Assembly: GCF_050306235.1 (NCBI RefSeq)
Contig: NZ_JBLWFH010000004.1
Location: 260,442-324,441, forward strand
Direction of reading: 5' to 3'
Source of the DNA: Glaciecola sp947496235
GTDB taxonomy: Bacteria > Pseudomonadota > Gammaproteobacteria > Enterobacterales > Alteromonadaceae
DNA: 64,000 bases
The notes below the pieces were generated by a model that saw only the letters and a program-made list of their open reading frames with translations, was not told the DNA's origin and did not search any database. Of this stretch, positions 45,421 through 54,341 are shown piece after piece. Position 1 is the stretch's first letter. Every line of letters begins with the position of its first letter. Position numbers and translations under genes: made by a program.

Positions 45421-46662
45421 TTAATTCGACTCTGACCCTGAGGGATCCCCACGAATTTTAATTCCAACACAAAGCATACTCTTCTGTTGTTTTTTTAAAT
45501 AGAGAATTGCGGATAACCACTGTTTTATGGTTATTCGCAGTTCACTTTGGCGAATTAACCTGGCAGCCATGTAACAGTAGCTCAGTACTCGTCTGTGCTT
45601 GATAGTGTTAGCTTGAAAGTGCTTTGCCAAGCCCGCGAATTCTGCCGCAATACCAATAAAATTCATGAGGAACAATGCTAATGTGCCAATTAGAACGAGC
45701 ACCGATAATCGTTGAGAACTGCGTGATTCATGCAGTGACATTCCTAAACCAAACCGAGCGCTTTTTTGGTCACGGAATCCTTCTTCAATCTGCATACGGG
45801 ATGCATAGCATTTTACTATAGCTTGCGCTTGGACGTCAGAATCTGTTGGTAGAGAGGTTGCCAGTAACCATGGCTCACGCGAGGCCGCGGCCGCATCTCT
45901 ACTAGGCTTATCACGCCTTGATTGGCCGAAGCGATTCAGAAGCTTTCTGTTTTTAGGTGGTATTTTTATCAAGACCCAATTGGCTACCAATGGGTTGGTT
46001 TTGGTAAACATGATGTTTTGCCACCACTGTGGTTTACTCTGAGCTTGAGCATAAATTTCTTTGCAAGACATCCAGTTATTGCCATTGTCTAAGGTATATA
46101 GGGTACGGTTTCGGATTCGACCAACATAGTCCCAATTCAAACTCAGCACATGTCGAAACCAAGGCACCCGAAAACCTGCATCGGTGACGATGTTAGGCTT
46201 ACAACCTACTGGCAACATACTTTTAAGCTGTTTGAGAAACCTCAAATGTACAGTGGACTTCTCTTTGTGACAAAGTGGATGCACCTGTTCATACAGCGTA
46301 ATCGAACGTCCCTCATAAGCTAATGATGCTCGTAGTAAAAAGTGACGTCGACAGGCATCCAAATCTGACCAATCTACTAGGATGACTGGGCGAGGCTGTG
46401 ATGCGACGACAAGTTTCACTAATTCCGCATAAATCATCGGAAGCTCACCATATAAATGCTTATTAGAACACAGCCTATCAGCGCGCTTAATCCTATGTTT
46501 TTCATAGGCTTTGCTGCTTATCCCACGGCCTAGCTGAGTGACTGTTAGCTTGCTTTGATGCATTGCTCTTTTAACACAGGAGCCCAGTGCCTTTCGACGT
46601 TGAGAGTGCATATTAGGCGTGACGAGTTTGACGAAACGGGTTAGGATTTGCAGAGCATTCAT
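45421..46662 (-). CDS. IS4-type transposase
   Basis: DDE transposase. Catalytic-type segments: ILVDWSDLDACRRHF (first Asp), VTDAGFRVPWF (second Asp) and the Y-(2)-R-(3)-E-(6)-K-like signature in YASRMQIEEGFRDQKSARFG. The frame runs back to a GTG at 46704, but the ATG at 46662 follows AAGGATACGCC and is a better start, giving 413 residues. The last codons read through the left inverted repeat and target duplication. No frameshift or internal stop, so it may be active. Confidence 0.9.
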   Translation of the reverse strand: MNALQILTRFVKLVTPNMHSQRRKALGSCVKRAMHQSKLTVTQLGRGISSKAYEKHRIKRADRLCSNKHLYGELPMIYAELVKLVVASQPRPVILVDWSDLDACRRHFLLRASLAYEGRSITLYEQVHPLCHKEKSTVHLRFLKQLKSMLPVGCKPNIVTDAGFRVPWFRHVLSLNWDYVGRIRNRTLYTLDNGNNWMSCKEIYAQAQSKPQWWQNIMFTKTNPLVANWVLIKIPPKNRKLLNRFGQSRRDKPSRDAAAASREPWLLATSLPTDSDVQAQAIVKCYASRMQIEEGFRDQKSARFGLGMSLHESRSSQRLSVLVLIGTLALFLMNFIGIAAEFAGLAKHFQANTIKHRRVLSYCYMAARLIRQSELRITIKQWLSAILYLKKQQKSMLCVGIKIRGDPSGSESN

Positions 46663-46773
46663 GGCGTATCCTTGAAAGATTTGTTTGGCGATAGATCTGA
46701 TCACCGAACGCCATGAATGTTCCTTTCGATTTTATCTTTTTGTTTCAGCTAATAATTTTGTGGGGATACCTCA
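45439..46773 (-). mobile_element. IS4-type insertion sequence with 11-bp target duplication
   Basis: Imperfect inverted ends: TGAGGGATCCCCACGAATT at 45439-45457 and AATTTTGTGGGGATACCTCA at 46754-46773. They are flanked by a near-perfect direct repeat, GACTCTGACCC (45428-45438) and GATTCTGACCC (46774-46784), which fits the 9-13 bp target duplication of the IS4 family. Length about 1335 bp. It carries one transposase gene whose stop lies 18 bases outside the left end. Confidence 0.78.
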
Positions 46774-46791
46774 GATTCTGACCCCTTTTAT

Positions 46792-46941
46792 CCTTTTATC
46801 TTGCCCAAAGGGTAAATTGCTGGTTAGGACAATAGATACTTTTTCATAGCGTTTCGCTATCACATCGAACTGTAATTTTGATTCATGTGCACTGAATGGC
46901 TGATAACCTACTTCATCAACAATGAGTAATCGAGGAGATTG
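46792..46941 (-). pseudogene. IstB (IS21 helper ATPase) fragment
   Basis: About 50 codons on the minus strand read RLLIVDEVGYQPFSAHESKL, then FDVIAKRYEKVSIVLTSNLP and a final FGQDK, the Walker B and sensor region of IstB. No start, no Walker A and no C-terminus. The IS4 insertion ends 8 bases from the fragment, so that insertion may have cut the remnant or landed beside it. Confidence 0.85.
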
Positions 46942-46989
46942 CACTGAATTGGGGATTAAAATGAAGGCGTATCTGGCGCAAAAATAATA

Positions 46990-48960
46990 TTACCTGAAAT
47001 CTGGAGAAAGCCGGTACACAGGACAATGTTCTGCAGCTTCTTCGAGCAATACGTTTGCCTGAGTCGTTTCGTCCAACAGTTTAAATGCCAATGCTTTTCT
47101 TAAATAAGCAGGGGGGGAGAGCTCAGTATTGCTAAGCTTCTTAAGCTCGCTAAGCCACTGTTCGTGATTTTGAGCGTCTGCTATTAACTGAATTTGATAA
47201 TACAGGCGATACACTTGGTCATCCAAAGAGGTGTTGTCTCTTAGGTGGTCCCGCTCAAGAATCTTTAACGCTGTTCTAGAGGCTTCTTTGGCCTCTTCTA
47301 GACGATTGAGTTGTCTATATGCTTCGGCTAAATCTCCCCATTGTTGATGTATTCCAGCGTCTTGGTTACCAATGAGCTCTTGTACTTCAAGTCTTAAATC
47401 TAACGCCCGCTGATAGTCGCCTTGATAATAGTGAATAGCAGACAGCCCTTCTAAGGGCATATATGACTGAGGTGCCAATTGACGGGCAGTCTCAAACTTT
47501 TCTTGGGCGACGTCTAACTCAGACTTGCAAAGGTACATAAACCCCAGATTAGATAGAATTAATTCATTGGGCTTTATCGCAACCTGGGATTCCCAAGCCT
47601 TTATTGCGTTGTCTTTGTTGCCACTATAAAACTCCATAATTGCTAGCAGTTGAAAAGGACGCCAGTAATCTTCAAGTACCAATGCAGCTTGACGGGCAAA
47701 ACCCAAGGCTTGATTTAGCTCATCTTTATCACCAGAACTGCGATACAAGTTGAAATATACGGTGGCCAAACCCATTAGTGCTTCAACATTACTGGGGTGC
47801 TCTTGAAGTAGGGTTTCAAACTGAGACCTAGCGAGGTCTCGCTGGCCAGTTTTATCATGTAAAAAGCCAAGAACCGTCTGAACATAAAGGTTATTTGGAG
47901 AAAGGGAGTTTGCTTGATGACATTGCTTCGTGGCTTGCTCCAGTAGCGCTTTTTCGTTTTCTCTCCAACTTTCATGGATGGATATCTCGCACAATAATCC
48001 ATGCGCCGGTCCATAAAACGGGTGGTCACGCAGTAATTGCTCAATTAAGTGCTGTGCCTCGTTTAGTGCTTCAAATGACTGATAGTCTTCAATCAACTCT
48101 CTGGCTTTTAAATAATTGCGTTGCTGGCCTAGGCTCAGCATCGCTTTGCTCTCAATCGGTTTTTTGGTACGAACAAGAAGGTAGGTGTCTTGTTTTAATC
48201 TTTCTTGCACATAAGGGGTGGAATACAAGGTGTCTAACTGGTCTTGCTGGCTGATATTTTCCACCGACAATACTTGATCAAAAGTGCCATCAGATAGGTA
48301 CAGCCTGATACCATTGTAGCGGCCAACAGAAATCGATTCTACCATTAAAACCCAATCACTCTGGAACGACTTAATGAGATCAGAGGGACTCTCTTGAAAG
48401 CTGTTTAGAGCAAGCGGGACGACAGTCACTTGAAACTGCTCGCTATAAAGAGTGCTTAACTTTTCTGCAATGAGGTAAAGCCGTTTATCCTGCGGGTAAA
48501 TCAATAAGCTCTTTTTCATGCCCGGCAAACTGAAAGTTGAGGAGGAAGAGGGGCCTTGGCTCAGAAATCCGATACCCGCTAAAAAAACGATCAATAACCC
48601 CAAACCAATGTACAAAGGCACGCGAGTCTTGGGCTTGCTTTCTGAGGTTGGCTCGTCAGGCAAGGAGGTGGAGCGCTCCTTGTCTTCTGAACTTTGATAC
48701 AAGGTGTAGGCTTTTACATTGAGCGCAGCAGCTATTCGTTCCAACGATTGAGGCTCAATGAGTATTCCTCTAAACGCTTTACTGACTAAATCTCTAGGTG
48801 CTGAATCAATACCTTCAATAGAAGCAATCTTTTCTGCCAATGCAGCTTGGGTTTTAAATCCTGATTGACGCAAAGCCTGTTCTAATTTCGCCCTAGATGC
48901 ACGTACGCCTCTTTGCCGCGTTCTTTTTTCGTTATTCCTTGTATTGCTGCTACTTGGCAC
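46990..48960 (-). CDS. Membrane-anchored HTH/TPR regulator-like protein
   Basis: 656 residues. The N-terminal domain (about 20-90) reads like a helix-turn-helix of the XRE type (QAALAEKIASIEG ... VSKAFRGILIEPQSLERIAAALNV). One membrane helix lies at about 115-135 (VPLYIGLGLLIVFLAGIGFL), then a domain of about 150 residues and at least six TPR-type repeats (about 285-640). The layout resembles CadC/ToxR-like one-component regulators, but with an XRE-type rather than OmpR-type DNA-binding part. It faces a secreted-protein gene (49093) across 132 bases, which suggests regulation of that gene. Confidence 0.8.
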   Translation of the reverse strand: MPSSSNTRNNEKRTRQRGVRASRAKLEQALRQSGFKTQAALAEKIASIEGIDSAPRDLVSKAFRGILIEPQSLERIAAALNVKAYTLYQSSEDKERSTSLPDEPTSESKPKTRVPLYIGLGLLIVFLAGIGFLSQGPSSSSTFSLPGMKKSLLIYPQDKRLYLIAEKLSTLYSEQFQVTVVPLALNSFQESPSDLIKSFQSDWVLMVESISVGRYNGIRLYLSDGTFDQVLSVENISQQDQLDTLYSTPYVQERLKQDTYLLVRTKKPIESKAMLSLGQQRNYLKARELIEDYQSFEALNEAQHLIEQLLRDHPFYGPAHGLLCEISIHESWRENEKALLEQATKQCHQANSLSPNNLYVQTVLGFLHDKTGQRDLARSQFETLLQEHPSNVEALMGLATVYFNLYRSSGDKDELNQALGFARQAALVLEDYWRPFQLLAIMEFYSGNKDNAIKAWESQVAIKPNELILSNLGFMYLCKSELDVAQEKFETARQLAPQSYMPLEGLSAIHYYQGDYQRALDLRLEVQELIGNQDAGIHQQWGDLAEAYRQLNRLEEAKEASRTALKILERDHLRDNTSLDDQVYRLYYQIQLIADAQNHEQWLSELKKLSNTELSPPAYLRKALAFKLLDETTQANVLLEEAAEHCPVYRLSPDFR

Positions 48961-49092
48961 GGGTTGCCTGCTCCTGAAGACGTTAAATCCGTATAAATCC
49001 GCTTATCTACGTTTAGCTGCGGATGCATGGTTTTAATCCTAAGGCAAAGATGGTTCACGTTCAATTCCACAAATTAAAAAAAGGAACGTTAA

Positions 49093-50622
49093 ATGAAAAG
49101 CTGCATCATCAAAAACGGCATAGTGAAAAACCATGTATCAAAGCTAGCTGTTATTTTTTTCTCTTTGTCACTATCCAACCACGCGCTGGCAAATGAAGCG
49201 GATTGTATTCAGGTTTATCCCTGGGCAGAAAAAGGCTATGAATGGGTTAGAAATGAAAGAGGGGGCTTTCATCAAGGCAATCGAATAATTAAGGCATTGG
49301 AAGATGAGTACTTTATTCCGGTATTTCATAAATCCTTAACTGAATTTAGTGAGAGTGACCTGGGTGCCTTGCAAACCCATCTCAATACTTGTCATAAAGC
49401 CGGTCGTGAGCTGGCACATAAAGCGTCAAAAGCAGGAGACCGAGCAACGGGGCAGGTGTATGTAATGGCGAATCAATTTATCGCCAGCGTACTGCGTTCA
49501 AAGTTAACTCAAAACCTTCCATCAAACTTCATTAATACTATGTTGAATCAGCAAGGTAATTTAGTGAAAAGAAAAGCGGCTATTGCCGATGCTGAACGTG
49601 CACTGAGCAAAGCCCGAAGCCTTGCCGCCAATTCAGATAGCTTGTTGTCATTGGCTCAGATGAAAGTTGCACCCTATCTGGTTTTTTTAAGTGAAGAGCA
49701 CAAAAGTGCATTTCTTGATGAAATAACCAGTATTAACGCAGGTCTTAAAAAGCAGCTGGAGCAACAGCAAATCGCTGCATTTGACAGCTATGAAGATTCT
49801 CTAGCGGGTTTAGAGGCCTTTTTACAGGACAGAAAACCTAATAGACGCACGCGGGAGCGTATGAGAGGCAGTCAATCCAGAGAATTGGAGATGGCTATTC
49901 ACGCCAAACTACAAGGTTTGTCAGAAGCCGCTATTTCAGATGCAGTAAATCAATTGGAAGGTTTTGACTCTACTCTTGAAGGGTTGCGATCGTTAATCAA
50001 GTTCCAGCAACGTGTCACATTGGCCCTGCGTCAGGCCAAAGCCATGGGAAATTATCGCTTTGACAAAGCCTATAAAACCAAGCTGGATGAGCTAGCTACA
50101 GCATCACTGAAGGAGTTTGAACAGGAGCTGGCGGGTTATGCCGTCAATAAGAAAAGCCTGACGACTATTAATCGCGCGGTACAAAGCCTGTTTTCTCAGC
50201 AACCATTGCCGGCCAACATTGAACAGTACAGAAAGGTCGCTTTGGCACAGGCAGAATCTATGCAAATTGCACTGACCAAACAGCGTTGCTATCAGGCTAT
50301 TGCTGGCGTTCAAATAGACATGGACGACTTGGATGTCGGGTTATTGGATGGCAAAGGGGCCAGTACATTAGGGTTGTTTGTCTGTCGACTCGATGATCGA
50401 GGTTATGAGCTTATTAGCTATCAAGCACCAGGCTTTATTGGCAACACCCATGTCTTGAAGGTGAAAACCCCAAGAGGGATAACGTTAACGCTCAACTTAG
50501 AGCCATTGGAAGTCAACGAAGGTGAAGAATTACTGGTAGGCGTATTAGCAAAAGATGTGTCACAAGAAACAGAGTTCACCATAGCTCAGTGGCAGGATTA
50601 TGCCCAACAATTGATCCCGTAA
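49093..50622 (+). CDS. Secreted protein of unknown function (509 aa)
   Basis: Signal peptide in the first 34 residues (VIFFSLSLSNHALA). The mature protein is mostly helical with coiled-coil-like segments (about 155-390) and a strand-rich C-terminal domain of about 100 residues containing two cysteines. No enzyme motif. AAGGAACG precedes the ATG. Divergent from the HTH/TPR regulator, so probably its target. No family recognised. Confidence 0.75.
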   Translation: MKSCIIKNGIVKNHVSKLAVIFFSLSLSNHALANEADCIQVYPWAEKGYEWVRNERGGFHQGNRIIKALEDEYFIPVFHKSLTEFSESDLGALQTHLNTCHKAGRELAHKASKAGDRATGQVYVMANQFIASVLRSKLTQNLPSNFINTMLNQQGNLVKRKAAIADAERALSKARSLAANSDSLLSLAQMKVAPYLVFLSEEHKSAFLDEITSINAGLKKQLEQQQIAAFDSYEDSLAGLEAFLQDRKPNRRTRERMRGSQSRELEMAIHAKLQGLSEAAISDAVNQLEGFDSTLEGLRSLIKFQQRVTLALRQAKAMGNYRFDKAYKTKLDELATASLKEFEQELAGYAVNKKSLTTINRAVQSLFSQQPLPANIEQYRKVALAQAESMQIALTKQRCYQAIAGVQIDMDDLDVGLLDGKGASTLGLFVCRLDDRGYELISYQAPGFIGNTHVLKVKTPRGITLTLNLEPLEVNEGEELLVGVLAKDVSQETEFTIAQWQDYAQQLIP

Positions 50623-50756
50623 TACTGTGTTTACACATGTGCAGGTGGTGACAAACTACCTGCACTCTCTTGCAAATACTGACGTATTGATAGAGCTAAT
50701 AAATCAGATTTTGGACACGCAAAAACTGTCAGTGCCGGTTTGCCACTACACTCCCC

Positions 50757-50799
50757 GTCAATTCCTTGTGAAGATAATCAATCTTCACAAGGAATTGAC
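50757..50799. repeat. Perfect 19-bp inverted repeat
   Basis: GTCAATTCCTTGTGAAGAT and its exact complement flank the 5-base loop AATCA. There is no T-run after it. It ends one base before a copy of the tRNA 3' end at 50801. Confidence 0.9.
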
Positions 50800-50800
50800 C

Positions 50801-50842
50801 CTCTGGTACCACTATGCAAACTGAGCCAACGAAAGTCGGTTT
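50801..50842 (+). repeat. Third copy of tRNA-Leu end plus terminator-like sequence
   Basis: CTCTGGTACCA (50801-50811) equals the last 11 bases of tRNA-Leu(CAA). It is followed after 17 bases by a damaged terminator (CCAAC, GAAA, GTCGGTTTTTTTTGTG), the same arrangement as at 45231-45297. Likely the right boundary of an older insertion at this tRNA. Confidence 0.55.
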
Positions 50843-50857
50843 TTTTTGTGTCTAAAT

Positions 50858-52360
50858 TTATAGCTTAGCCAAATGCTTACCTAAAACATAGCCTTGCGTG
50901 TAGTTATGACCAAGGTTTAGTCCTGCTACTGTCATCGGATATTCAACTCCACCGAAAAAGTTGCCGGCGCAGTTTCCAGCAGCATAAAGCCCTGGAATAG
51001 GCTTGTCGTTAATATCGAGACATTGCAAATTCTCATTTACTTCGACACCAGAACAAGACATAGACATACCTAACAAGCGATGAATGCCATAAAACGGTGG
51101 CTTGTCGATAGTTTTTAAGTATTTGCTTGGCTTGCCAAATTCTGTAACTTTACCGGCTGCAACCATTTGATTGTAATTTTTGACTGTTGTTAGAAATGCT
51201 TCTACGTCAGTAATACCTAATTTTTCAGCGAGTTGTTCCAACGTATCAGCTTTCACTGTGTTGATAAGATCTACTTCTACGCCTTGGCGCTCAACGTCTT
51301 CTTCTGGCATCCATATTTTTAACTCTTCCGGTGACACCAGTTCTCCTGACCAGTCAGCCGCTTTACTCATGAAGTCTGCATCGAAGATCTGACAGTAATG
51401 ACCTTTGTTTTGAGCATCAAGCACATAGTTGTTCATCAGCTCCATACCCAATGTCTCATCACAGAAACGTTTGCCGTTTAGCTTAATTCGCATAAATGGC
51501 TGATCGCACATTGGGCCAGAATCAAAGTCATGACACATTTTGGTGTGTCCTAGGTTTTCAATTCTACCGCCGGCCCATACAATCATTTTATGGCCGTCTC
51601 CTGTTCTACCTAACTTCTTAGGTACAAGGTTAGCGACATCCGGTAAATAATAGCCCATCATATCTGAGTCGTTCTGGTAGTCACCAGTGGCCACCACTAC
51701 AGCTTTTTTCGCATTAAACTGCACATAGCCAGATTCAGTTTGCGCAATAACACCAACAACTTTGCCATTTTCAACTACCAGCTGTTTTGCAGGTGTGCGG
51801 AAAAAAGTTTCTACCCCTTGCTGTTCCGCCATTCTGCACAGTGATTTGAGAGCATCTCCGATATCATAAGGCTTAGGACCGAAAAACGAGGTCACAAAGT
51901 TAATTTTATAACCGTTTTCTTCCAGCAGTCCTCCGTGGGCGTTATTGCCTAAATCAGAAACTTGAGCGCCGGCAGCTTTTGATTTTTCTATTAACCAATT
52001 GACCGCTTCTCCTGAGTTCTGAGCCCAAGAGCTTAATAATCCGCGCTTTGGCCTGTGTCCAGAGTCAGCCATCAAGCGAGACAATAAGGCCTCTACATCT
52101 GCACTTTCGCTGTTTGCCAGATCAATGCCAGAACCCACATTACCGCAGGCTGAGGCATCATCCTCTTTTTGCAAAATTGCAACTTTGGCTCCAAGTTCGT
52201 TTGCAACAAGAGCACAAGGCACACCAGGTGTTCCTGCTCCAATAACCACAATATCGAACTCTTTTATTTCTTTGATATCAGTGATTGGGGCAGTTTTTTT
52301 TTAAAACTCGGGCATATCGGTACTGACATGTCCAATTACAGTATCCTTTTTATCAGACAT
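50858..52360 (-). pseudogene. FAD-binding fumarate reductase-type oxidoreductase, interrupted by in-frame TAA
   Basis: The FAD-binding core IVVIGAGTPGVPCALVANEL, a CGNVGSGIDLA segment and a C-terminal GLYAAGNCAGNFFGGVEYPM place it in the FAD_binding_2 group (fumarate reductase/ketosteroid dehydrogenase-like). An intact start with GGAGAAAAAA exists at 52360 (MSDKKDTVIG), and the frame then continues into the FAD domain, but codon 20 is TAA (52301-52303) beside a run of nine A. A restart at the GTG at 52249 would lose the first strand of the Rossmann fold. So the gene looks recently inactivated, or the base run is misread. Divergent from a LysR gene. Confidence 0.8.
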
Positions 52361-52522
52361 TTTTTTCTCCAATTTCTTGTAACAGGCCTGCGGCTTGTGC
52401 CGCAGAAAAAACTTTCATTTAAAACTACAAATTAATTAGCTTTGTAATTAAATAATAAAGTCTTTTTTGTTTAGAAAAAGGGACTAAAATGTACTTCATT
52501 GTTTCATAAATCGAGCAAATAA

Positions 52523-53401
52523 ATGGATAAAGTTACTGCGGCAAAAGTCTTTATTGATGTGGTACATTCAGGCAGTTTCACAGCAACTACAGAGCGGTTG
52601 GAGATGTCGAGGCCAATGGTCACTCGCTATATTGAGTCCTTGGAAGACTGGCTTCAGGTAAGATTATTACACCGCACCACGCGCAAGATATCACTTACAT
52701 CTAAGGGAACACAGTGCTTACCTCAAATTGAAAAGTGGATGAACCAAGCCGATGAACTAGTTTCAATGACAGGCTCCCATGATAGATTAACTGGCACTAT
52801 TCGCATTGCTACTAGCACATCCTTTGGATTTGCGAAGCTATCAGCGGCAGTAACCGCTTTTATGTAACGTCACCCTCAGATCGCCATAGACGTGGATTTG
52901 CGGGATGAAACAGCTGATTTAGTGGAGCGGCGGCTAGATTTGGCGATTAGGATTACATCAAACCCAGATCCTGCATTAATTGGTAAGCCGATAGGTAATT
53001 GCCAATCAATTTTAGTAGCATCGCCGGATTATTGTAAGACTAGTCCTAAGATTCAAAAGCCAGCGGACCTCGCTCAACATCAATGCTTGGGATATAAACA
53101 TTTCGATTATCATACTTGGTATTTACAAAGTGGAACTGAGCATGCATCTGTGAACATACAATGCAGATACACAGCTAACGAAACCACTAACCTCCTGTAT
53201 GCAACTCTGCATGGTGCCGGAGTTGCTTTGCTTCCAACTTACCTTACTGATCGTCACATTTCATCTGGTGAGCTTATTCATGTTCTGCCCAAATGGAAGC
53301 CTAAAGATCTTCAAGTGTATGCGCTTAATTCTTCGCGCAAAAATTTACGCCCCGCGGTGCGTCAACTAATTGATCATCTTGAATGCTATTTCCAAACATA
53401 G
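52523..53401 (+). pseudogene. LysR-family regulator, interrupted by in-frame TAA
   Basis: N-terminal winged helix (AAKVFIDVVHSGSFTATTER, then PMVTRYIESLEDWLQVRLLH) and a LysR substrate domain (LDLAIRITSNPDPALIGKPI, then GAGVALLPTYL). One TAA at 52865-52867 (codon 115) separates the two parts, and the frame is otherwise unbroken to 53401, 292 residues if read through. The stop replaces a residue in the usual F-x-x-RHPQI segment. It is divergent from the equally interrupted oxidoreductase, which a LysR protein in this position would normally control. Confidence 0.85.
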
Positions 53402-53457
53402 GTAAATTTTAAACCTGATGTTCAAAGCTTTAGCTTTTCCTTTATTTTTTAGAATTA

Positions 53458-53483
53458 TTTTAGGTTTTTTTTAGGTTTTTTTG
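53458..53483 (+). promoter_or_regulatory. T-rich motif upstream of the PEP-CTERM-like gene (copy 1)
   Basis: TTTTAGG, a T-run, TTAGG, a T-run, then GC, about 60 bases before the ATG at 53540. A matching motif lies in front of the paralogous gene on the other strand at 55126-55150. Confidence 0.45.
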
Positions 53484-53539
53484 CTTCGCCATAAATATTC
53501 TAACGTTTCTCAAGTTATAAATTTAAAGGAATATTTGGA

Positions 53540-54274
53540 ATGAAATCTGTTAGGAAAATACTTGTATCTATTGGACTGCTAGTTAGCTCATCAATATGTA
53601 CAGCTGAAATTATCAGCTATCACGGATATACCCATGATACATCCACCAATTATGTTACTGGAGGTGGTTTAGAATGGTTGCAGTGGACAGCCACCATAGG
53701 ACTCACGTTTAATGAAGCCATGGAGCAATATTCGGCTGATGGATACAGATTCGCCACCGCCAATGATATGCAAGGCATATTTAATAGCTTTGGGTGGGGA
53801 GGTACTCTTGACGTAACAACAGGTGGACGTCAGCTAGAAATATTAGTCGATGAAGAAGACAGTTTCGGCCTCGCTAATGAATTTATTGCTTTATTTGGTG
53901 ATACCTATGATGCTTCAGGTTTGTTCTATAGCGTTAACGGTCGAGATCGACATGAATTAAGTAGAGTTTATTACCTAAACGGCGAAGCTTTTGGGAACCC
54001 ATATATTCGCAGTTTTTCGGTCGCAGACGAATACTGGGTACAAACAGACTCTAGATATCCAGCATATTTAAGTCCTGGATGGGCAAGACTAGATAGAGAT
54101 TATCTAGGATATTACGATACTATTGGTTATAGAGCATCTATGTATGGCATAGCCCTTGTGAGAGATGCTGCAGATGATGATACAACTTCAGTCTCTGAAC
54201 CTGCACTGTCAAGCCTGTATTTACTCACATTTTTCTTGTTATTAAGGCTTAAGGCTAGATTTAGAAAAGTTTAA
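53540..54274 (+). CDS. Secreted protein with PEP-CTERM-like tail, paralogue A
   Basis: 244 residues. Signal peptide (about 1-22, ending CTA), then a domain with GGGLEWLQWTATIGLTFNEA, a segment on reading cell/lumen timing unknown, and a C-terminal sorting-type tail: SEP, a hydrophobic helix (LSSLYLLTFFLLL) and basic RLKARFRK. This resembles PEP-CTERM substrates of exosortase, with SEP instead of the usual VPEP. No exosortase is in the window. It converges with a clear paralogue at 54342-55025. Confidence 0.75.
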   Translation: MKSVRKILVSIGLLVSSSICTAEIISYHGYTHDTSTNYVTGGGLEWLQWTATIGLTFNEAMEQYSADGYRFATANDMQGIFNSFGWGGTLDVTTGGRQLEILVDEEDSFGLANEFIALFGDTYDASGLFYSVNGRDRHELSRVYYLNGEAFGNPYIRSFSVADEYWVQTDSRYPAYLSPGWARLDRDYLGYYDTIGYRASMYGIALVRDAADDDTTSVSEPALSSLYLLTFFLLLRLKARFRKV

Positions 54275-54297
54275 TAGAGGTGAGTATATTGAGACAA

Positions 54298-54326
54298 AGG
54301 TGCGAGCGGAGTCTCCGCTTGCACCT
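54298..54326. terminator. Hairpin between convergent paralogues
   Basis: AGGTGCGAGCGGA and TCCGCTTGCACCT form a 13-bp stem (one G-T wobble) with a 3-base loop, followed on the plus strand by a T-rich tail. It serves the upstream paralogue and perhaps both. Confidence 0.75.
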
Positions 54327-54341
54327 GAAGTTTACTATTTT

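Noticed and set aside
50627..50824. 65-codon frame after the secreted protein
   Set aside because: It runs through the 19-bp inverted repeat and the tRNA-like boundary, so it is most likely chance.
52249..52251. GTG as a genuine start for the oxidoreductase
   Set aside because: It would remove the first beta strand of the FAD-binding fold, and a better start with a strong ribosome site exists at 52360.
52865..52867. Stop codon readthrough or TAA recoding in the LysR and oxidoreductase genes
   Set aside because: TAA is used as the normal stop by many intact genes in the window, and no recoding signal is visible; decay is simpler.
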